Shown here in pieces: positions 32,030 through 40,197 of a DNA stretch of 64,000 nucleotides (position 1 is its first letter; every line of letters begins with the position of its first letter). Source of the stretch: Rhodococcus ruber NBRC 15591 (lineage in GTDB: Bacteria > Actinomycetota > Actinomycetes > Mycobacteriales > Mycobacteriaceae); assembly GCF_001894945.1 (NCBI RefSeq), contig NZ_BCXE01000021.1, positions 124,001 through 188,000 on the forward strand, given 5' to 3'. The notes below the pieces were generated by a model. That model was not told where the DNA came from. It was given only the letters and a program-made list of their open reading frames with translations, and made no database searches. The position numbers and the translations under genes are program-made.

Positions 32030-32793
32030 CCGCGACACCCACCCCCGCCCTGGCCGTCTCGCGGCTCAGCGTGCACTATCGCACCGTCACGGCGCTCGAC
32101 GGCGTCGACCTGACGCTCATCCCCGGCCGGGTGTGCGGGCTCGTCGGTACCAACGGCTCGGGCAAGTCCACCCTCTTCAAGGCGATCATGGGCATCGTGC
32201 GACCGAGCACCGGCACCGTGTCCATCGGCGGGACCGACACCGTCACCGCCCGGAAGGCCGGTGCCGTCGCGTACGTGCCGCAGAGCGAGGCCGTCGACTG
32301 GGACTTCCCCATCAGCGTGGGCGAAGTCGTGATGACGGGCCGCTACGGCCGGCAGAACTGGCTGCGCCGGCCGCGGCCCGCCGACCACGCCGCCGTCCGG
32401 GCCGCGCTCGAACGCGTCGACATGGCCGGCTACGTGCAGCGGCAGATCGGCCAGCTCTCCGGGGGTCAGCGCAAGCGTGTCTTCGTCGCCCGTGCCATCG
32501 CCCAGGGCGCTCCCCTGCTCCTGCTCGACGAGCCGTTCGCCGGCGTGGACAAGCGCACCGAGGCTGCCCTGACGGAGGTGATCCGGGACCTTGCCGGTTC
32601 GGGGCACACGATCCTCGTCGCCACCCATGACCTCGCCGGACTGTCGCTGCTGTGCGACGAGGCCGCGCTGCTGCAGCGGCGCATCCTCGTCCACGGCGCC
32701 CCGGACGAGGTGCTGCGGCCGGAGAACCTCGCGCGCGCCTTCGGCGTCGACCCCCTGCTGCCGGCCCCCCACGTCGCCCAGGAGGCACGGTGA
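32026..32793 (+). CDS. mntB: Manganese ABC transporter, ATP-binding protein
   Basis: 255-residue ABC ATPase energising the importer. Walker A is GLVGTNGSGKSTLFKAIMG (about residues 37-55), the Q-loop is VAYVPQSEAVDWDFPISVGEVVMTGR, typical of Mn/Zn importers, the signature is LSGGQRKRVFVARAI (about 145), Walker B is LLLLDEPFAGVD, and the switch His is in ILVATHDL. The start ATG overlaps the mntA stop and its stop overlaps the mntC GTG (GTGA), so all three are translationally coupled. Confidence 0.92.
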   Translation: MTATPTPALAVSRLSVHYRTVTALDGVDLTLIPGRVCGLVGTNGSGKSTLFKAIMGIVRPSTGTVSIGGTDTVTARKAGAVAYVPQSEAVDWDFPISVGEVVMTGRYGRQNWLRRPRPADHAAVRAALERVDMAGYVQRQIGQLSGGQRKRVFVARAIAQGAPLLLLDEPFAGVDKRTEAALTEVIRDLAGSGHTILVATHDLAGLSLLCDEAALLQRRILVHGAPDEVLRPENLARAFGVDPLLPAPHVAQEAR

Positions 32794-33677
32794 ACCTCGT
32801 CGAACTGATCGTCGAACCTCTGCAGTACGGCTTCATGCAGCGCGCCCTCGTCGTCGCGGTGGCCGCCACGATCGTGTGTGCCCTGCTCAGCTGCTGGCTC
32901 GTACTCATCGGGTGGTCGCTGATGGGCGACGCCGTCTCCCATGCCGTGCTGCCCGGCGTGGTGCTGGCCTACCTGGTGGGAGCGCCGTTCGCGGTGGGCG
33001 CGCTGCTGTTCGCCGGGGCCGCCGTCGCTCTGATCGGGCTCGTCCGCAACACCACCAAGGTCAAGGAGGACGCCGCGATCGGCGTGGTCTTCACGACGTT
33101 GTTCGCCCTCGGTGTCGTGCTGATCTCGAAGAACCCGAGCCAGGTGGACCTGCACCATGTGCTGTTCGGCAACCTGCTGGGCCTGGCCACCGCGGACATG
33201 TGGCAGGTCACCGCGCTCGCAGTGGTGGTGCTCGTCGTGTTGATCGCCAAGCGCCGCGACCTGACCCTGTTCGCGTTCGACCGGGGGCAGGCCCACGCCC
33301 TCGGGATCTCCCCGGCCCGGCTGTCCGCGCTGCTGCTCGCGCTGCTGGCGGTCACCATCGTCGCCGCCATCCAGGCCGTCGGGGTCATCCTCGTCGTGGC
33401 GATGCTGATCATCCCCGGTGCGACGGCGTACCTGCTCACCGAACGGCTGTCGCGGATGCTGGTGCTCGCTCCCACCCTGGCTGCACTGACGTCGGCGACC
33501 GGCGTATACGTCAGCTACTACACCGATGCCTCCACCGGCGGCGTCGTCGTTCTGGCCCAAGCGGTCGTGTTCACGATGGCCTATCTGTTCTCGCCCCACC
33601 AGGGACTCGTCACCGGAGCCCTGCGACGGCGCACTCGGCTGCGCGAGCCGGATGATTCGACGGTGAGAGTTGCCTAA
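32790..33677 (+). CDS. mntC: Manganese ABC transporter, permease
   Basis: 295-residue ABC-3 family membrane protein with about eight to nine helices. The first conserved block is MQRALVVAVAATIVCALLSCWLVLIGWSLMGDAVSHAVLPGVVLAYLVG (about residues 14-62), where GDAVSHAVLPG is diagnostic. The permease signature near the C-terminus is IQAVGVILVVAMLIIPGATAYLLTERL. Start GTG 32790; the open frame from 32652 lies inside mntB. mntR follows 9 nt after the stop. Confidence 0.92.
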   Translation: MNLVELIVEPLQYGFMQRALVVAVAATIVCALLSCWLVLIGWSLMGDAVSHAVLPGVVLAYLVGAPFAVGALLFAGAAVALIGLVRNTTKVKEDAAIGVVFTTLFALGVVLISKNPSQVDLHHVLFGNLLGLATADMWQVTALAVVVLVVLIAKRRDLTLFAFDRGQAHALGISPARLSALLLALLAVTIVAAIQAVGVILVVAMLIIPGATAYLLTERLSRMLVLAPTLAALTSATGVYVSYYTDASTGGVVVLAQAVVFTMAYLFSPHQGLVTGALRRRTRLREPDDSTVRVA

Positions 33678-33686
33678 GCTGTCCCC

Positions 33687-34388
33687 GTGGGCGACAGGAG
33701 CGGGGCGACCGAGGTGGCGGCGACGGACATGCTGACGCCGGTCGCGCAGGACTATCTCAAGATCATCTGGACCGTCCGGGAATGGTCGGGTGAGAAGGTC
33801 TCGACGAAGCTGCTCGCCGAGAAGCTCGGAGTGTCGGCCTCGACCGTCTCCGAGGCCGTCCGCAAGCTCGCCGAGCAGGGTCTCGTCGACCACGCACGCT
33901 ACGGCGCGATCTCGCTCACCGAGGCCGGGCGCGCGGCGGCCGTGGCCATGGTCCGCAAGCACCGCCTGCTCGAGACGTATCTGGTCCGGGAACTCGGCTA
34001 CGGCTGGGACGAGGTGCACGACGAGGCCGAGGTGCTCGAGCACGCCGTCTCCGACCGGCTCGTCGCCGCGATCGACGCCAAGCTCGGCCATCCGGAACGG
34101 GACCCGCACGGAGATCCGATCCCGGCGGTCGACGGCACGATCCCCACGCCGCCGGCCCGCCAGCTCAGCGCGTTCGTCGACGGTGAGCACGGCCGGGTCG
34201 CCCGCATCTCCGACGCCGACCCGGCAATGCTGCGCTACTTCGACGACGTGGGCATCGCCCTCGACACCGACATCCGCGTCGTCGAACGCCGCGACTTCGC
34301 AGGCACCGTCGCGGTTCGCATCGGCGGCGACGCCGGCAGCACGGTCGACCTGGGACATCCCGCCGCCGACGCGATCTGGCTGGTGTAG
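33687..34388 (+). CDS. mntR: Manganese-dependent transcriptional regulator, DtxR/MntR family
   Basis: 233-residue metalloregulator (SirR/Rv2788 type). The winged helix occupies about residues 10-75 (VAQDYLKIIWTVREWSGEKVSTKLLAEKLGVSASTVSEAVRKLAEQGLVDHARYGAISLT). Dimerisation and metal residues lie in HRLLETYLVRELGYGWDEVHDEAEVLEHAVSDRLVAAI and LGHPERDPHGDPIP. The C-terminal third is an FeoA/SH3-like domain. It is expected to bind Mn2+ and repress mntABC. The GTG at 33687 is preceded by TAAGCT (33675-33680) at 6 nt, so it may have its own leaderless promoter within the mntC end. Confidence 0.9.
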   Translation: MGDRSGATEVAATDMLTPVAQDYLKIIWTVREWSGEKVSTKLLAEKLGVSASTVSEAVRKLAEQGLVDHARYGAISLTEAGRAAAVAMVRKHRLLETYLVRELGYGWDEVHDEAEVLEHAVSDRLVAAIDAKLGHPERDPHGDPIPAVDGTIPTPPARQLSAFVDGEHGRVARISDADPAMLRYFDDVGIALDTDIRVVERRDFAGTVAVRIGGDAGSTVDLGHPAADAIWLV

Positions 34389-34404
34389 GCGGCTCCGCCG
34401 CTAC
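34389..34404. terminator. Small GC hairpin, former terminator between mntR and truB
   Basis: GGCGG (34388-34392) and CCGCC (34395-34399) form a short stem with a 2-nt loop directly after the mntR stop. Removing the IS element would place it between the convergent stop codons of mntR and truB. It is short, so its efficiency is doubtful. Confidence 0.35.
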
Positions 34405-34430
34405 CGGGATGTGGGTCAGTGCGCCGCCGT

Positions 34431-34901
34431 TCACGGCGGTGGTGAAGGCCCGCGCGGGAAGGGCCGCCAGGGCCGAGCCGTGCCCTGGACGGGACGGTTC
34501 TGCTGCTCGATGTACTGGCGCACGATGCTCAGCGGCGCGCCGCCGACGGACCCGGCGAAGTAGGACCCGGACCACAGCCGTTGCGCGCGCCAGTAGTGCC
34601 GGACCAGCTCGGGGAACTCCTGGCGCAGACGACGGGAGGAGACGCCTTTCAGGCTGTTGACCAGCTTCGAGACGGCGACCTTGGGCGGGTAGTGGACCAG
34701 CAGGTGTACGTGGTCGGCCTCGCCGTGGAACTCGACCAGCTCGGCCTCGAAGTCCGTGCACACCGCGCGCATGATCTCTTCCATCCGGTTCAGGTGCCGG
34801 TCACCGAACACCTGGCGCCGGTACTTCGTGACGAAAACCAAGTGCACATGCATGAGGAACGTGCAGTGTCTGCCAGTGCGGATGTCGTCGTCATCGCCCA
34901 T
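34431..34901 (-). CDS. tnpA: IS200/IS605 transposase TnpA (Y1 HUH)
   Basis: 156-residue single-strand transposase. The HUH pair is His64-Val-His66 in EADHVHLLVHYPP, and the nucleophile is probably Tyr130 in LSIVRQYIEQQNRP. FVTKYRRQVF and LVNSLKGVSSRRLR are further family segments. The protein seems complete and the frame is intact. Its stop codon lies in the left-end hairpin. It is divergent from tnpB with 25 nt between the starts. Confidence 0.92.
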   Translation of the reverse strand: MGDDDDIRTGRHCTFLMHVHLVFVTKYRRQVFGDRHLNRMEEIMRAVCTDFEAELVEFHGEADHVHLLVHYPPKVAVSKLVNSLKGVSSRRLRQEFPELVRHYWRAQRLWSGSYFAGSVGGAPLSIVRQYIEQQNRPVQGTARPWRPFPRGPSPPP

Positions 34902-34926
34902 AAACCAATACGGTACAGTGGTCTGT

Positions 34927-36121
34927 GTGCAGCTCCGGTACGCCTACCGGCTCGACCCGACCCCGGCCCAGCGCCGAGTGTTGGCGCGGGTGTTCGGCTG
35001 CGCCCGGGTGGTGTTCAACGACGCCATCGCCGCTCGGCGGGCGGCGCACGAGGCGGGGGCGCCGTTCCCGACCGACGCGGCGCTGTCGAAGGCGCTGACC
35101 GCGGCGAAACGGACCCCGGAACGGGCATGGCTGGCCGAGGTGTCCGCCGTCGTCCTGCAACAGGCCCTCGCCGACGCCTGCGCCGCCTACCGGAACTTCT
35201 TCGCCTCCCTCGACGGCACCCGGAAGGGTCGCAAGCTCGGCGCGCCCCGGTTCCGGTCACGGACGGACCGGGCCCAGTCGATCCGGTTCACCAAGGCCGC
35301 CCGGTTTCCGGGTGCTCCCGAACGGGCGGCTGCGGCTGCCGGGGGTCGGGGACGTCCCGGTGCGCTGGTCGCGCGACCTGCCCTCGGCGCCGTCGAGCGT
35401 GACGGTGACGATGGACGCGGCCGGGCGGTACCACGCCTCGTTCGTCGTCGACGTCCCCGACCAGCCGTTGCCCCTCGTGCCGCACGAGGTGGGGATCGAC
35501 CTGGGGCTGACACACTTCGCGGTACTGTCGGACGGCACGAAGGTCGACGCCCCCCGCCTCGCCCGCAAGGCGCAGGCCAAGCTGCGGACCGCGCAGAAGG
35601 AACTCGCCCGGCGGCAGAAGGGCTCGGCCCGCCGGGAGCGTGCGCGCCGAAAGGTGGCGCGCTGCCACGCCCGGGTCGGGAACACCCGCCGGGACTGGCT
35701 CCACAAGCTCTCCTCCACGATCGTCCGCGAGAACCAAGCGGTGTACGTGGAGGACCTCGCCGTGTCCGGGCTGGCCCGGACGAAGCTCGCCCGCTCGGTG
35801 CACGATGCCGGGTGGTCGACGTTCACGGCGATGCTCGAGTACAAGGCACGGCGGCACGGGCGCACCTTCGCCCGGGTCGACCGGTGGTTCCCCTCCACGC
35901 GGGCGTGCTCGGTGTGCGGGGCCATCGGGGAGGCCAAGCCCCTGCACGTCCGGTCGTGGACCTGCCCGTGTGGCGCGGTCCACGACCGAGATGTGAACGC
36001 CGCGAAGAACATCCTGGCCGCGGGACGCGCGGACAGCCCAACGCTCGTGGAGCCGGTGTCAGCCGGGACCCCGGTCCCGCACCCGGCCGTGAAGCGAGAA
36101 CCCGCCGGGAGCACCGCATGA
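34927..36121 (+). pseudogene. tnpB: Frameshifted IS605 TnpB (RNA-guided nuclease family)
   Basis: The N-terminal part (about 34927-35310, QLRYAYRLDPTPAQRRVLARVFGCARVVFNDAI...) and the C-terminal part (35312-36121) are in different frames. One extra G in the CCGGG at 35308-35312 explains it: removing one base joins ...AARFP to VLPNGRLRLPG. The C-terminal part keeps the RuvC-like residues (Asp in GIDLGLTHFAVLSDG, Glu in VYVEDLAVSGL, Asp in HDRDVNAAKNIL) and the zinc finger CSVCG...CPCG. A GTG at 35312 could start a 269-residue fragment. As written the full nuclease is not made unless the ribosome shifts or the base is a sequencing error. Confidence 0.82.
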
Positions 36122-36164
36122 GCGGCGCAGACCGGAATCCCCGCTGTTCACGACGGGGAGGACG

Positions 36165-37100
36165 TCAAATGGTGGCCGGGCGCACGACGAACACCGCCGA
36201 GGCCCGCGTGCCCTTCTCCTGGAGCAGCGCCGCGGCGCGGCCGGACGGATCGATCGCCGCGTACACGCCGGGGATCCCCACCGGGTCCAGCCACCGGCCG
36301 TTCGCGAGCAGTGCCGCCTCCGCGGCGGTGACGTCCCGGCACGGGAACGCCGTCCGGATCGCGGCGTCGATGTCCAGGCTCACGGTCGGGTCGTCCTCGA
36401 GCTGGGCGAGCGTGCGAGCGTGCTCGAGCCCGAACGGGCCGACCCGGGTGCGGCGGAGCGCGGTCAGATGCGCGCCGACACCCAGCGCGGACCCCAGGTC
36501 GCGGGCGAGCGCCCGGATGTAGGTGCCCGACGAGCACTCCACCTCGACGTCGAGGTCGACGAAACACCCGCGGTCCGCGCGCACCTCACGCCGGGCGAGT
36601 ACCGCGAAACGGGAGACCGTGACCGGGCGGGCCGCCAGCTCGACGGCCTCCCCGTCGCGCATCCGGGCGTAGGCACGCTTGCCGTCCACCTTGATCGCGC
36701 TGACGCTGGCGGGCACCTGGGAGATGTCCCCCGTGAGCGCGGCGACGGCCGTAGCGATCGCCTCGTCCGTGACCGCGGCGGCGTCGGTGGTCGCGAGCAC
36801 CTCGCCGTCGGCGTCGTCGGTGACGGTGCTCTGGCCGAGCCGGATCGTCGCCGCGTACGCCTTGGTGGTGAGGGCGAGCAGACCGAGGATCTTCGTCGCG
36901 CGCTCCACCCCGAGGACGAGCACGCCCGTCGCCATCGGATCCAGGGTGCCGGCGTGACCGACCTTGCGAGTGCCGAGCAGTCGCCGGCAGCGGGCCACCA
37001 CGTCGTGGCTCGTCATGCCCGCGTCCTTGTCGACGACGAGCAGACCGGCACGGGTGAGGGCGGGGTTCTCGGAGGCAGACACGGGGCCCGATTCTGCCAC
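36165..37100 (-). CDS. truB: tRNA pseudouridine-55 synthase
   Basis: 311-residue enzyme forming pseudouridine 55 in the T-loop of tRNAs. The active-site motif is [17 protein letters not shown] (about residues 48-64) with its catalytic Asp, [18 protein letters not shown] and [14 protein letters not shown] follow, and a C-terminal PUA-like domain ends in VFVVRPATI. The last base of the Ile codon and the TGA come from the right end of the IS element; before insertion the protein would have ended Thr-Met. The start is 37100 ([13 protein letters not shown]) or GTG 37082. 13 nt after pptT. Confidence 0.94.
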   Translation of the reverse strand: MAESGPVSASENPALTRAGLLVVDKDAGMTSHDVVARCRRLLGTRKVGHAGTLDPMATGVLVLGVERATKILGLLALTTKAYAATIRLGQSTVTDDADGEVLATTDAAAVTDEAIATAVAALTGDISQVPASVSAIKVDGKRAYARMRDGEAVELAARPVTVSRFAVLARREVRADRGCFVDLDVEVECSSGTYIRALARDLGSALGVGAHLTALRRTRVGPFGLEHARTLAQLEDDPTVSLDIDAAIRTAFPCRDVTAAEAALLANGRWLDPVGIPGVYAAIDPSGRAAALLQEKGTRASAVFVVRPATI

Positions 37101-37113
37101 GACGACTGCGACG

Positions 37114-37818
37114 TCAGCGCACGACGATCGCCGTGAGCACCAGACCGTCGGCGATCAGCCAGCGCCCGTCGAACGCGGCCAGGGGGGCACCCGTCCGGGT
37201 GTCTCCGGGGACGAGCAGGTCGGAGCGAAACGTGCCCGACGCGACTGCGCCCGGTGCGGCCGCGCCGTCGCGCTCGAACGTGATGTGGGCGTCCTCGAAG
37301 CCGAGCCAGCGTCCGGTGAGCGGGAACCACGCCTTGTAGGTGGCCTCCTTGGCGCAGAAGAGCAGGCGGTCCCAGTGCAGACTCGGATCGGTGCCCGCGA
37401 GCCAGGTGCGCTCCTGGGGCAGGGAGACCGCTTCGAGCACCCCGTCGGGGAGAGGTCCGTGCGGCTCGGCGTCGATCCCCAGCGACCGCACCTGCAACGC
37501 ATAGGCCAGAACAGCTCCGCGGTATCCGTCGCAGTGGGTGAGGCTGCCGACCACCCCTCGCGGCCAGACCGGTGCCCCTTTGTCGCCCTTGAGCACCGGG
37601 CCGGGTTCCATCCCGAGCTGCCGCATGGCCAGCCGGGCGCAGTGCCGTGCCCCGGCGAACTCCCGCCGGCGCTTGTCCACCGCGCGGGCGACCAGCGGCT
37701 CTTCCTGCGGGTGCGGTCGCAGACCGGGCGGGTCCTCGAACAACTCCGCGGCGGCGATCCCGTCGGGCAGGATCCGGCTGATCAGCCCGGTGCGGGTCGC
37801 GGTGGTCGGGTCGGTCAT
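37114..37818 (-). CDS. pptT: 4'-phosphopantetheinyl transferase
   Basis: 234-residue Sfp/EntD-type transferase that activates acyl and peptidyl carrier proteins of mycolate, lipid and siderophore synthases with Co[16 protein letters not shown] (about residues 94-108), the Mg2+-binding [23 protein letters not shown] (about 115) and the [28 protein letters not shown] motif (about 150-177) are the P1-P3 signatures. The ATG at 37818 overlaps the pptH stop by 4 nt. Confidence 0.95.
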   Translation of the reverse strand: MTDPTTATRTGLISRILPDGIAAAELFEDPPGLRPHPQEEPLVARAVDKRRREFAGARHCARLAMRQLGMEPGPVLKGDKGAPVWPRGVVGSLTHCDGYRGAVLAYALQVRSLGIDAEPHGPLPDGVLEAVSLPQERTWLAGTDPSLHWDRLLFCAKEATYKAWFPLTGRWLGFEDAHITFERDGAAAPGAVASGTFRSDLLVPGDTRTGAPLAAFDGRWLIADGLVLTAIVVR

Positions 37819-38780
37819 CGCAACTTCCCTTCGCGCCCCGCGCGCATGCTCTGTGCAGTGCGCGCTGCACGCATCTTCTCGACTTCGGCTTCCATCTCGG
37901 GCGTGACCCGGAAGTGTCCGCCCCATTTGTTCAACGATCCCGGCGGGTACTCCGGCACGGGCAGGATCTGGCGTAACAGTCGATCCGGCAGGCCCCGGCG
38001 CTGCCATTCCCGCGGATAGCCGAGAGAGACCTCCTCGAAGCGGACGCCGTCGTAGTACGTGGTACGCGGGATGTGCAGGTGCCCGTACACGGCGCAGAGG
38101 GCGCGGTAGCGCAGGTGCCAGTCGGCGGTCTCGGTCGTGCCGCACCACAGGGAGAACTCCGGATAGAACAACATCCGGGTGGGCTCGCGCACCAGCGGGA
38201 AGTGGTTGATCAGCACCGTCGGCAGCGACGGATCGAGGGCGTCGAGACGCTTGCGGGTCTCGTCGAGCCGTACGCGGCACCACACGTCCCGAGTGACGTA
38301 CGGGTCGGGCGCGAGCAGGAATTCGTCGGTGGCGACGACGTTGCGTTCACGGGCCAGCGCCAGGCCCTCGGCCTTCGTCGCGGTGCCCTCGGGAAGGAAG
38401 GAGTAGTCGTAGAGCAGGAACATCGGCACGAGCGTCACCGGTCCGCCCTCGCCGTGCCACACGGGGTACGGGTCCTCCGGGGTGAGCACGTCGAGTTCGC
38501 GGCACATCGTCACCAGGTAGTCGTACCGGGCGGCGCCGTGCATCTGAACCGGGTCCTTGGCGGTGGTCCACAGTTCGTGGTTGCCGGGAACCCAGATCAC
38601 CTTCGCGAAACGGCTGCGCAGCAGCGACAGTGCCCAGCGGATGTCGTCGGACTTCTCGGCGACGTCGCCGGCGACGATCAGCCAGTCGTCCGGCGATTCC
38701 GGGTACAGATCCTCGGTGACGGGGCGATTGCCTCGATGCCCGACGTGGATGTCGCTGACCGCCCACAGTTTCCCCGTCAC
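37815..38780 (-). CDS. pptH: Metallophosphoesterase, 4'-phosphopantetheinyl hydrolase type
   Basis: 321-residue calcineurin-like phosphoesterase. Metal motifs are SDIHVGH (about residues 9-15), GDVAEKSDDI (about 38), PGNHELW (about 66) and YGHLHIPRT (about 230). It corresponds in sequence context to Rv2795c (PptH) of M. tuberculosis, which removes phosphopantetheine from carrier proteins and so opposes PptT. It overlaps pptT by 4 nt, so the opposing activities are co-translated. Start GTG 38780 (VTGKLWAVSDIHVG). The same function here is inferred. Confidence 0.85.
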   Translation of the reverse strand: MTGKLWAVSDIHVGHRGNRPVTEDLYPESPDDWLIVAGDVAEKSDDIRWALSLLRSRFAKVIWVPGNHELWTTAKDPVQMHGAARYDYLVTMCRELDVLTPEDPYPVWHGEGGPVTLVPMFLLYDYSFLPEGTATKAEGLALARERNVVATDEFLLAPDPYVTRDVWCRVRLDETRKRLDALDPSLPTVLINHFPLVREPTRMLFYPEFSLWCGTTETADWHLRYRALCAVYGHLHIPRTTYYDGVRFEEVSLGYPREWQRRGLPDRLLRQILPVPEYPPGSLNKWGGHFRVTPEMEAEVEKMRAARTAQSMRAGREGKLR

Positions 38781-40195
38781 CGGCTCTCCTTCTTCGTCTC
38801 GTCGCGCGCCGTCTCGTGCGGGGGCCGAGCCTGCCGGTCCGCACCGGTCACCGCCCACCGCCCCGACCGCGTCCGCCACACGACGGCCGCCATCCGGAAC
38901 ACGATGAACACCGTAAGCCCAGTCCAGATACCCGCGAGACCCCAGTCCCACACGAGCGAACACCACACGAGGGGCAGGAATCCGAACAGTGCGGACGCGA
39001 GCGTGGCGGTGCGGAGGAAGGCGGCGTCGCCGGCGCCGAGCAGCACGCCGTCGAGCGCGAACACGACACCGGCGACGGGTAGGAGCGCGACGAAGAACCA
39101 CCAGGCGACGTCGATCTGCTCGAGCACCCCGGGATCGCTGGTGAACAGCGCCGGAATCGCGTCGCCGCCCCCGAGGAACACCAGCGCCAGGCCGGTGGCG
39201 AACACCGTGGACCACGCGGTGATCCGCCACGCCAGGCGCTTCGCATCGGAGCGGGCTCCTCCCCCCAGGGCCGCGCCCACCAGCGCCTGGGCGGCGACGG
39301 CGAGCGAGTCGAGGGTGAGCGAGACGAAGTTCCACAACTGCAGCACCACCTGGTGTGCTGCGACGGCGGCCGCCCCGAACCGGGCGGCGACCGCGGCCGC
39401 GGACAGGAAGCACGCCTGGAAGGCCAGGCTGCGGGCGATCAGGTCGCGGCCGAGCCGCACCTGCGCGGCGATCACCGTCCGTTGTGGTCGTAGCGGCACA
39501 CCGGACCGGAGCAGTGCCCCGACGAACAGCGCTGCGGACACACTCTGGCCGGCGACGTTGGCGACGGCGGAGCCGACGAGTTCCCAGCGGGGGGCTCCGG
39601 CCAGGCCGTGCACGAGCAGCGGGCACAGCACCGCCGAGAGCGCGAGCCCGGCGAGCACGTACCGCAGGGGGCGGGCGGTGTCCTGCACACCGCGCATCCA
39701 GCCGTTGCCGGCGAGGCCGACGAGGATCAGCGGTGCGCCGAACAGGGCGACGCGCAGCCACGACACCGCGGCCTCGGCGATCTGCTCGTCGCCGGCGATC
39801 AGCGCGGCCACCGGTTCGGCCAGGAGCTGGCCGACGATCAGGATCGCCGTCCCGACGGCGAGTGCGAGCCAGGTGGCCTGCACCCCCTCGGCGACGGCGG
39901 CGTCCCGCCGTCCGGCGCCGTGGAATCTGGCGGCCCGGGCGGTGGTGCCGTAGGACAGGAAGGTCAACTGGGTGCTGACCTGGGCGAGGACGAGGCCGCC
40001 GATGGCCAGTCCGGCCAAGGCCAGGGCGCCGAGCCGGCCGACGACGGCGATGTCGAACAGAAGGTACAGGGGTTCGGCGGCGAGTACTCCGAGTGCCGGC
40101 ACCGCGAGCCCGAAGATGCGTCCTGCGGTGGCCTCGGGGACGAGGTGGGACGCGGCGTCCGGTTCCGGGCCGGCGGTGTCCTGCGGCGCCGGCAT
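38777..40195 (-). CDS. MATE family efflux transporter (DinF-like)
   Basis: 472-residue polytopic protein with 12 predicted helices in two related halves. IFGLAVPALGVLAAEPLYLLFDIAVVGRLG begins the first half and LIARSLAFQACFLSAAAVAARFGAAAVAAHQVVLQLW the second; the latter AAHQ segment is a MATE signature. Such proteins expel organic cations or drugs with Na+ or H+. Start ATG 40195, 2 nt after the nrnA stop; the stop overlaps pptH by 4 nt. An analogous gene (Rv2836c, dinF) occupies the same place in M. tuberculosis. The substrate is unknown. Confidence 0.9.
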   Translation of the reverse strand: MPAPQDTAGPEPDAASHLVPEATAGRIFGLAVPALGVLAAEPLYLLFDIAVVGRLGALALAGLAIGGLVLAQVSTQLTFLSYGTTARAARFHGAGRRDAAVAEGVQATWLALAVGTAILIVGQLLAEPVAALIAGDEQIAEAAVSWLRVALFGAPLILVGLAGNGWMRGVQDTARPLRYVLAGLALSAVLCPLLVHGLAGAPRWELVGSAVANVAGQSVSAALFVGALLRSGVPLRPQRTVIAAQVRLGRDLIARSLAFQACFLSAAAVAARFGAAAVAAHQVVLQLWNFVSLTLDSLAVAAQALVGAALGGGARSDAKRLAWRITAWSTVFATGLALVFLGGGDAIPALFTSDPGVLEQIDVAWWFFVALLPVAGVVFALDGVLLGAGDAAFLRTATLASALFGFLPLVWCSLVWDWGLAGIWTGLTVFIVFRMAAVVWRTRSGRWAVTGADRQARPPHETARDETKKESR

Positions 40196-40197
40196 CG

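Larger units (their letters stand above)
34405..36168. mobile_element. IS200/IS605 family insertion sequence (IS605 layout)
   Basis: 1764-bp element with divergent tnpA (minus) and tnpB (plus). The left-end hairpin is CCGCCG-TTCA-CGGCGG (34424-34439) and the right-end hairpin is TCCCCG....CGGGGA (36138-36159), both with TTCAC at the loop. The right end closes with TCAA (36165-36168), a cleavage sequence known from IS608-type elements. The left flank is CTAC (34401-34404). Joining the flanks restores a truB reading frame ending Thr-Met-TAG at the junction, which supports these exact borders. No terminal inverted repeats or target duplication occur, as expected for this family. Confidence 0.8.

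Noticed and set aside
35321-36522. Continuation of the tnpB N-terminal frame to 36522
   Set aside because: After the frameshift this frame gives Arg/Pro-rich sequence with no TnpB similarity and runs antisense into truB.
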